Shown here one piece after another: positions 1 through 5,144 of a stretch of DNA of 5,144 nt; position 1 is the stretch's first letter, and the number at the start of each line of letters is the position of its first letter. Origin of the DNA: an uncultured Mycoplasmataceae bacterium (GTDB lineage: Bacteria; Bacillota_I; Bacilli_A; Mycoplasmatales; Mycoplasmoidaceae); contig CASEPW010000075.1 of the NCBI GenBank assembly GCA_949289925.1, forward strand, positions 1 to 5,144, in the 5' to 3' direction. The notes beneath the pieces are model-generated. The model ran no database searches. It saw only the letters and a list, made by a program, of their open reading frames with translations, and was not told the origin of the DNA. Both the position numbers and the translations under genes were made by a program.

Positions 1-180
1 AATATTGTTTCTTTTAGAATTTCAAATATTAAAGAAATTAAATTTTCAAACAAAGAAATTGTTTTCATTTTTGATGATTTTAAATACATATTAACAGGTG
101 AGGATATTGACATACTAATTGTTTCAATAAAGAGACTCTTTAAAATTATAAAATTAGGAGAGTTATGAGACAAGAACTAA
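1..180 (+). CDS. 3' end of an unidentified small protein gene
   Basis: The frame is open from the window edge and gives 59 C-terminal residues, ending at UAA 178-180. It contains one UGA codon (166-168) that must be read as Trp. The visible part alternates short hydrophobic beta-like strands with charged turns, including the stretch ILTGEDIDILIVSIKRLF, and has no membrane segment. This pattern faintly recalls the small beta-rich YabP/YqfC-type domain, but the fragment is too short to assign a family and I infer no function. It overlaps the next gene, uvrC, by 16 nt and carries that gene's ribosome binding site (AGGAG at 156-160) inside its coding sequence, so the two are probably co-transcribed. 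The start lies outside the window. Confidence 0.6.
156..160 (+). promoter_or_regulatory. uvrC ribosome binding site
   Basis: AGGAG sits 4 nt before the ATG at 165, inside the coding sequence of the preceding gene. It fixes the uvrC start and supports coupled translation with the upstream gene. Confidence 0.75.
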
Positions 181-1940
181 AACAAAAATTAGATAATGCA
201 CCAACACAAGCTGGATGTTATTTTTGAAAAGATAAAAATGATAATATTATTTATGTTGGAAAAGCAAAAAATATTAAAAAAAGATTATTTCAATATTTTA
301 ACAACAAAGGAAATAATCGTAAATTTAAACTAGTAGAAAACATTTATGATGTTGACTATATTATTGTTAACAATGAAAATGAAGCTCTTGTTCTTGAAAA
401 TAATTTAATAAAAACTCATAAGCCAAAATACAATGTATTATTAAAAGAAAATTCTAATTATCCATACATTATAATTACAAATGAAAAAGATCCAAGAATT
501 ATATACACAAGAAAATTTAAAAGTTTTAAAGGAAAGGCATATGGGCCTTTTCCATCACTGGAAATAAATGCATATGAAATATATAATTTATTGCAAAGAT
601 TATTTCCATTTAGAAAATGTAATAATGTTCCTAAAAGAAAATGTATTTATTATGATTTAGGACAATGTCTAGGTCCTTGTATCAATAACATCTCTAATGA
701 TACATATGAAGAGTTAAAAAAAGATTTAAATGGAGTCTTCAATAATAAAAGTAAAAAAATTATTGATGAATTAAGAATAAAAGAAAAGAATGCAGCAGAT
801 AATTTAGATTTTGAAAATGCAAAATATTATTTAGATTTACAAAATTCATTAAAAAAAATAAGTCAAAAACAATTTGTCGAATTTATTAAAAACATTGATA
901 TTGATATCATTGGATATTTTGCAAATGACGAATATATAGTGATTAATATATTTAATTTTTATGATGGTAAATTATTATCAAAAAGCGAACATATTTCAAA
1001 ATATTTTAATGAAAATATTGAAGAGGTTGTTGTTAGTTATATTACACAATATTATGAAAACAATCGTATTCCAAAAGAAATTTATATAAATGTTTCAAAA
1101 GATAATTTAGCATTATTATCAAATTTTTTAGGAATCAAAATCTATAATAGTGAAAAATCAAAATATAAAAACTTAATATTGATGGCTATAAAAAACGCAG
1201 AAAAATATCTAGTTGATTATAAATTAAAAGCAAGCTATGAATATGATAGAACATTAGGAGCTTGTGATGAATTAGCAAAATTATTAAATATTGATAATAT
1301 TAGAAGAATTGATATGATTGATAACTCAAATATTTTTAATCAAAATCCTGTATCTGCAATTGTAACTTTTATAGATGGTGTTAAAAATAAAAAATTTTAT
1401 AGAAAAATAAACCTTGAAGATGTTGATAGAAAATCAGATTATGATTATATGATTTATGCTATTAAAAAAAGATACAAAAATCTTATAAAAAAATCAGATT
1501 TACCTGATTTATTGATTGTTGATGGGGGTAAGCCACAAATTACTGCTGCAAAAAATGCATTCCATGATTTAGGAATAGAAAATATTAAAATAATTGGTTT
1601 AAAAAAAAATAGAAGTCATAAAACAGAATGTATTGTTGATGAAAATGGAGTTGATATAACAATACAAAAAAACACTCCACTATTTAATATGCTATCTAAT
1701 ATACAAGAAGAAGTACATCGTTTTGCAATAACTCACTTTAGAGAAAAAAGATTAAAATCTCAAATGCAATTATTTTTAGATGATATAAAAGGATTAGGTC
1801 CTAAAACAAAAGAAAAAATTATTAATATATATCCTAATATCTTTTCATTAAAAGATGTTAACGTCGAAACTTTATCACAAATAGTTAATAAAAAAATTGC
1901 TAATGAAATAATTGAAAAGATTAAAAAGGAGAATATTTAA
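165..1940 (+). CDS. uvrC: UvrABC excision nuclease subunit C
   Basis: UvrC makes both incisions beside a DNA lesion after UvrA/UvrB have found it; it acts in the cytoplasm on the nucleoid. The product is 591 residues, a normal family length. An N-terminal GIY-YIG nuclease domain (about 12-92, 3' incision) has YVGKA with Tyr30, Arg40 and the ALVLENNLIK motif with Glu78. Four cysteines at 152, 160, 168 and 172 (C-X7-C-X7-C-X3-C) match the family's iron-sulphur ligands. A UVR helical motif for UvrB contact lies at about 200-234. The RNase H-like domain (5' incision) shows Asp386 (IDNSN), Asp425 (SDYDYM), Asp453 (VDGGK) and His518. A helix-hairpin-helix (about 538-572) has IKGLGPKTKEKI. ATG 165 is chosen because AGGAG lies 4 nt upstream and the GIY-YIG domain begins just after it. 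UGA at 225-227 (Trp21) must be read through; a reading with UGA as stop loses the whole nuclease domain. Confidence 0.97.
1926..1931 (+). promoter_or_regulatory. Ribosome binding site of the metallophosphoesterase gene
   Basis: AAGGAG lies 8 nt before the ATG at 1940 and inside the last codons of uvrC. It decides the start of the downstream gene, whose ATG shares its first base with the uvrC stop codon. Confidence 0.8.
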
Positions 1941-2407
1941 TGAAAATATTAATTTTAAGTGATAGTCACTTGATAAATGATTGAACAAAATTAAAAAGCA
2001 AATATGACATAGTTATACATGCTGGAGATCATCAAATGTCAAAAGAATGAATTTTATATAATACAGATTATCATGTTGATGGTAATAATGATTGAGGAGA
2101 TAAAAATAAGAATATTTTTGAAATTGAGGGAATAAAATTTTGTTTAATTCATGGAGATGAACACCATATAAAAAATAAAAATAATTGATCAGATTCATTA
2201 TTAGAGTTAGCAAAAAAAGAAAATGTAAATGTTTTAATATATGGGCACACACATATTCCATCAATAAAAGAAGTAGATAACATAATTTTTATTAATCCAG
2301 GTTCAATTTCCAAACCGAGATTCCCATCTAATAATAGAACTTATTGTGAAATGAATATAAGTGATAAAAAAATTATTAATATTAGTATTAAAACTTTTGA
2401 TTTATAG
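1940..2407 (+). CDS. YfcE/MJ0936-family metallophosphoesterase
   Basis: This 155-residue protein is a small calcineurin-like phosphoesterase, in which two divalent metals bound by Asp, His and Asn residues hydrolyse phosphodiester bonds. All signature motifs appear in order: DSH (Asp8, His10), GD (Asp30), GNND (Asn50), HGD (His71) and GHTH (His103, His105), followed by NPGS (119-122). The fold needs four UGA codons read as Trp (residues 15, 37, 52 and 83); with UGA as stop the gene disappears. Members of this family cleave artificial phosphodiesters in vitro, and the natural substrate is usually unknown, so no specific role is claimed. There is no signal peptide or membrane segment, so it should be cytosolic. 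It is somewhat shorter than typical members (roughly 160-180 residues), with a compact region between the metal motifs. Its ATG overlaps the uvrC stop by one base (TAATG), which suggests co-transcription and translational coupling. A functional link to DNA repair is not shown by the sequence. Confidence 0.93.
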
Positions 2408-2414
2408 AGTTAGT

Positions 2415-2443
2415 TTATAATTGTGATTTTATTTTAGTATAAT
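2415..2443 (+). promoter_or_regulatory. Promoter of the 635-residue unknown protein gene
   Basis: A perfect -10 box TATAAT is at 2438-2443. Exactly 17 nt upstream is a weak -35 candidate TTATAA (2415-2420), which matches the consensus in only three positions. Weak -35 boxes are common in mollicutes. Initiation would fall near 2450 and give a leader of about 20 nt. The alternative -35, TTGTGA at 2421-2426, is only 11 nt away and is too close. I see no convincing hairpin terminator for the upstream operon in 2408-2470, so read-through from uvrC is possible. Confidence 0.6.
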
Positions 2444-2460
2444 AGATATATATTGTTTTT

Positions 2461-2465
2461 AGGGG
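2461..2465 (+). promoter_or_regulatory. Ribosome binding site of the unknown protein gene
   Basis: AGGGG lies 5 nt before ATG 2471. It favours that ATG over an in-frame TTG at 2453, which lies upstream of this site and almost on the predicted transcription start. Confidence 0.65.
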
Positions 2466-2470
2466 TTTTT

Positions 2471-4378
2471 ATGAATGGAAAGAATGTATACAGTGGAAAT
2501 ATTAATTCTAGACCTGGTTTTGTAGAAAAGAGAAATAGTAATAATAATTTTGACAACAATCAAAAATATGTAGCAACTATTATTTCTGAAAATTTAAGAA
2601 ATAATTCTATTGAAAAACCTGATAATAAATTAGATTTAACTTCTAAAGAAAAACAAAAAGAAAAAAATGATTGTCGTTCTAAAGAAAAGAAACTTTCAAA
2701 ATATTCAGAAGAAATGTTAAAAATGTCAGTTGATTATAATGACTATGATTTTAATGAATTTGATAAAAAAATCGTAGATACTTATAACCCATATGGTAAT
2801 GAAGCAAATAATGCAATATCAAACTATGAAAAAATAAAAAGAATAATGAAACAAGAAGAAAGATATGAAGAAAATTTCAACAAATTTTCTAACAACCTTG
2901 AAGATATTTATGATGATATAAAAGATAAGATAACTAATGAGACATTAAAAATAATTTATGGTGAAGATAATTTTGAATATATTCCTAATGATGTAGAAAC
3001 ATATAAAGAAAATTGAACTACAGGGGATGATGAAGCTGATTTATTATTGAAAATATATCATTCTCCAAAAATTAAACAAAGGGATATTTCTGCAGAAGAT
3101 TATATTGTTAAGAAATACAATGAGTTTGCAAAAACTATTGATGGTAAACAATCATTTGAAGTTCAATTTGCAAAAACAGGTGTTAATCCTAGTGATGTAG
3201 TTAGAGTAAATTTAGATAAAGCTTACTACATGGATGATGTTTCTATTGAAAAAAATAAAAACCAACAAGAACTATATACTAAAAAAATATTTGAAAATAA
3301 TGGTGGAGTTAAAAACCCCTCAATTAATAGATTTGGAACAACAAATCCAACAAATAGACCTACTCCTCCAAGTATTCCAAAACCACAACAAGCTCCACAA
3401 ATTAATAATGGTATTCAAAATAGTGATGCTGCATCAAATGATGATCAAAATAAATTTGTTCCTGTTACAGATGAATCTCTAGAAAAAGCACAAAGTGATT
3501 TCAACAGAGTTACACCAAGAAGAGAAGAATGAATTTCTTCAAAACATAATGAACAATTATTAGAAAGAGCTTCTTCTGAAAAGAAATGAGAACTAATTGA
3601 AAAATTACAAAATGAAAAACTTGAAGAGTTAATTATTGAAAACGGTTTAGAAGTTGTTAATTTATATTTTGATAAAGAAAAAAATAAAGAAATATTAACA
3701 CTTTCATCAGTTATTTTTGATGATGAAAACAAAGAATCATTGAAAATTAAAGTGCTAGAAAAATTTGCTAAAAAGAACAAATGAATTGTTGTAATCAATA
3801 GTAATGAAGAAACAAAAGAACAATCAATTATTTTCGAATTTGATTCTAATATTAGAATTGATTCAAATATTGGTGAAGGTGGTACTGATAATATTAGTTA
3901 CTTCAATGAGATTCATGATCATAAACAAAATAGTAATAAAATTACCAACTTCGAAGAATTAGTTGAAAGCCTTAATGTAAATAGTGAAAATAAAAATGAT
4001 GTTATTATTGAAGAAAATATAAACAAAAATATAAATGAAACTAATAAACTAGATTACAAAAACATTGTTAACAATAAAAACAATGTTGATAATATAACAG
4101 GTGTTGGCGGCATGGCTAGAATGGGCCAATCAAGCAAACTAAAAACAACTATAAGTGAAAATAAACAAATTAAGAGTAACAAGAATAATGGATTTGAAAA
4201 AAATAATGATGTAAAAGTAAAATCTTTAGCTGAAGTTCTAGCAGAAAAAAGAAATAAAAATCACATGCAAATGCATGAAGCTAGAATTAACAAAAAAGTT
4301 TCATTAAAAGAAGCTATTGATTTATATAATAATGAACATCATATTGATCACGGACCAAAAAAAGCTAAAAGAAATTAA
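2471..4378 (+). CDS. Uncharacterised 635-residue hydrophilic protein
   Basis: I do not recognise this protein. It is one continuous frame once UGA is read as Trp at 3014, 3530, 3587 and 3782 (residues 182, 354, 373 and 438). No signal peptide or membrane segment is visible, so a cytosolic location is likely. Residues 1-75 are Asn/Lys/Ser-rich and look disordered. Residues 75-180 are acidic and probably helical, with many Tyr and Asp. Residues 190-275 look folded. Residues 283-310 form a Pro/Asn/Gln-rich linker (for example RPTPPSIPKPQQAPQ). Residues 354-400 are charged helix, possibly coiled coil. Residues 400-465 alternate hydrophobic and polar residues like a small alpha/beta domain. Residues 470-540 are Asn-rich and disordered. 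A short Gly-rich hinge (TGVGGMARMG, 543-552) precedes a basic helical tail (about 580-635) with KSLAEVLAEKRN and VSLKEAIDLYNNEHH. The mosaic of disordered, acidic and proline-rich parts resembles mollicute cytoskeletal or adhesion-accessory proteins only in composition. It has its own promoter, and ATG 2471 follows AGGGG. Confidence 0.88.
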
Positions 4379-4401
4379 TATTAATAATTATCATTAATAT
4401 T
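4377..4401. terminator. AT-only hairpin over both convergent stop codons
   Basis: AATATTAAT (4377-4385) pairs perfectly with ATTAATATT (4393-4401), a 9-bp stem with a 7-nt loop. On the plus strand it runs into TTTTATTATT, and on the minus strand into AATTTCTTTT, so it could serve either direction. The stem overlaps the UAA of the unknown gene (4376-4378) and the UAA of deoC (4381-4383). With no G:C pair it would be thermally weak, and such inverted repeats arise by chance in AT-rich DNA. This is a candidate terminator only. Confidence 0.35.
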
Positions 4402-5046
4402 TTTATTATTAATTAATTGAACACCTGATGAAGTTCCAATTCTATCAGCACCTGATTCTATAAATTTTATTAAATCATCATAAGATCTTATTCCACCAGC
4501 AGCTTTAATTTTTTTATTATTACCTAATATTTGTTTTCAAGTAATAATATCATTTATATTTGCTCCTGATTTAGAGAATCCAGTAGATGTTTTAATGAAG
4601 TCTGCATTAGATTTTAAAACAATTTCAGCCGCTAATTTAATTTCTTCATCATCTAATAAACAAGTTTCAACAATAACTTTTAAAAGTTTACCAGAACAAG
4701 CTTCTTTTATTTTATTTATTTCATTGATACAATAATCTATATCTTTTGCTTTTAATCTTGCTATATTGATAACCATATCAATTTCATCAGCACCTTTTTT
4801 GATTGCATCCATAGTTTCAAAAACTTTTGATTCAATTGTATTTTGACCTAAAGGAAAACCTATTACAGTACAAACTAGCACATTAGTACTAGATAACAAT
4901 TCTTTAGCTTTCTCAATATAAAAAGGGTTGATACACACTGATTTAAAATCAAATTCTTTTGCCTCATTACAAAGTTTTATAATTTTTTCTTCACTAGCAT
5001 CAGCTGACAAAATTGTATGATCAATGTATTTAGATAATTTTTCCAT
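4381..5046 (-). CDS. deoC: Deoxyribose-phosphate aldolase
   Basis: DeoC splits 2-deoxyribose 5-phosphate into glyceraldehyde 3-phosphate and acetaldehyde, feeding deoxynucleoside breakdown products into glycolysis in the cytoplasm. The product is 221 residues, the usual length for the bacterial class I enzyme with a TIM-barrel fold. Visible family motifs are KYIDHTIL (6-13), CTVIGFPLG (59-67), EIDMVIN with the catalytic Asp90, DFIKTSTGFS with the Schiff-base Lys152, KAAGGIR with the proton-relay Lys181, and the phosphate-binding end GADRIGTSSG (199-208). UGA at 4537-4539 is Trp170; read as stop it would remove the C-terminal 52 residues including Lys181. ATG 5046-5044 is chosen because AGGA lies 6 nt upstream and KYIDHTIL begins just after it. 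The gene is on the opposite strand to its neighbour and has its own promoter region; no other deo genes are visible in the window. Confidence 0.97.
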
Positions 5047-5052
5047 AGTAAT

Positions 5053-5056
5053 TCCT
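5053..5056 (-). promoter_or_regulatory. deoC ribosome binding site
   Basis: On the minus strand AGGA, within AAGGAAT, lies 6 nt before the deoC ATG and supports that start codon. Confidence 0.7.
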
Positions 5057-5059
5057 TAT

Positions 5060-5088
5060 ATTATATTAATATTATAATATAAGTTCAA
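5060..5088 (-). promoter_or_regulatory. deoC promoter region with two overlapping -10 candidates
   Basis: On the minus strand a -35 box TTGAAC (5083-5088) is followed after exactly 17 nt by a perfect TATAAT (5060-5065). A second perfect TATAAT lies at 5071-5076 but has only a poor -35. The first pair is the better promoter by consensus, yet it would start transcription almost on the Shine-Dalgarno sequence (5053-5056) and leave a very short leader. The second would give a leader of roughly 20 nt. Both may be used. I see no clear operator palindrome for a deoR-type repressor. Confidence 0.55.
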
Positions 5089-5144
5089 TAAACATCATGA
5101 ATTTTTTAATTAATAATATTTTTAATTTATTTTTATTATTTTCA
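5089..5144. other. Non-coding edge region with no supported gene
   Basis: This stretch is nearly all A and T. On the plus strand an ATG at 5097 opens a frame of 16 codons to the window edge (starting MNFLINNIFNL), and on the minus strand one frame is open from 5143 to a UAA at 5074-5072. Neither has a ribosome binding site or recognisable protein sequence that can be checked here. If the plus-strand frame is real, it would be a gene divergent from deoC, with a possible TATAAT at 5073-5078. Confidence 0.3.

Noticed and set aside
591..593. TTG as a start for a shortened UvrC
   Set aside because: The same frame is open upstream to ATG 165 with a good ribosome binding site and encodes the GIY-YIG domain; only the UGA at 225 interrupts it under the standard code.
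2013..2264. Minus-strand open frame of 83 codons
   Set aside because: It lies antisense to the metallophosphoesterase gene, is a Phe/Leu/His/Tyr-rich shadow of its codons, and has no recognisable family features.
2408..2470. Rho-independent terminator after the uvrC operon
   Set aside because: I could not find a stable inverted repeat followed by a T-run in this spacer.
3234..3482. Plus-strand overlapping frame of 82 codons
   Set aside because: It is out of frame within the unknown gene, Ile/Leu/Gln/Lys-rich, and without a ribosome binding site; a frame shadow.
3445..3798. Minus-strand open frame of 117 codons
   Set aside because: It is antisense to the unknown gene. Its Ser/Phe-rich composition is the expected shadow of Glu/Lys-rich coding sequence.
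3014..4112. Apparent splitting of the unknown gene into several pseudogene fragments
   Set aside because: All pieces are in the same frame and are separated only by UGA codons, with no UAA or UAG between 2471 and 4375. Under code 4 it is one intact gene.
5072..5143. Minus-strand open stretch that could be the 3' end of a gene before deoC
   Set aside because: It gives only 23 Lys/Asn/Ile-rich codons with no recognisable motif, and its end falls inside the deoC promoter region; likely chance.
5097..5144. Start of a divergent plus-strand gene (MNFLINNIFNL...)
   Set aside because: It is only 16 codons, has no ribosome binding site, and any T-rich stretch gives a hydrophobic open frame. It cannot be judged without sequence beyond the window.

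Overview
The window is very AT-rich and can only be read sensibly with UGA as tryptophan (translation table 4). This points to a mollicute of the Mycoplasma, Spiroplasma or Mesoplasma/Entomoplasma type. In the five genes all 11 tryptophans are UGA and none is UGG. The genus cannot be fixed from the sequence alone. With UGA read through, several apparently separate short ORFs merge into full-length genes, so nothing here is truly fragmented except at the window edges.

Positions 1-2407 hold a tightly packed plus-strand operon. It starts with the 3' end of an unidentified small protein gene (stop at 178-180). Overlapping it by 16 nt is a complete uvrC (165-1940), encoding the incision nuclease of nucleotide excision repair, with all expected catalytic and cysteine residues. 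Sharing one base with the uvrC stop is a complete YfcE/MJ0936-type metallophosphoesterase gene (1940-2407). The overlaps suggest translational coupling.

Positions 2408-2470 are a short intergenic spacer with a TATAAT promoter and a ribosome binding site. They serve a single long gene (2471-4378) for a 635-residue, hydrophilic, largely low-complexity cytosolic-looking protein that I do not recognise. It is the one truly uncharacterised item in the window.

Positions 4381-5046 hold deoC on the minus strand (deoxyribose-phosphate aldolase, 221 residues, catalytic lysines present). It converges on the unknown gene with only 2 nt between the stop codons. An AT-only hairpin straddles both stops and may act as a weak two-way terminator. 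Positions 5047-5144 carry the deoC ribosome binding site and promoter region and no gene I can support.

The genes do not form one pathway: DNA repair (uvrC), a phosphoesterase of unknown substrate, an unknown structural-looking protein, and deoxynucleoside salvage (deoC). I found no mobile element, CRISPR array, tRNA, rRNA or riboswitch.
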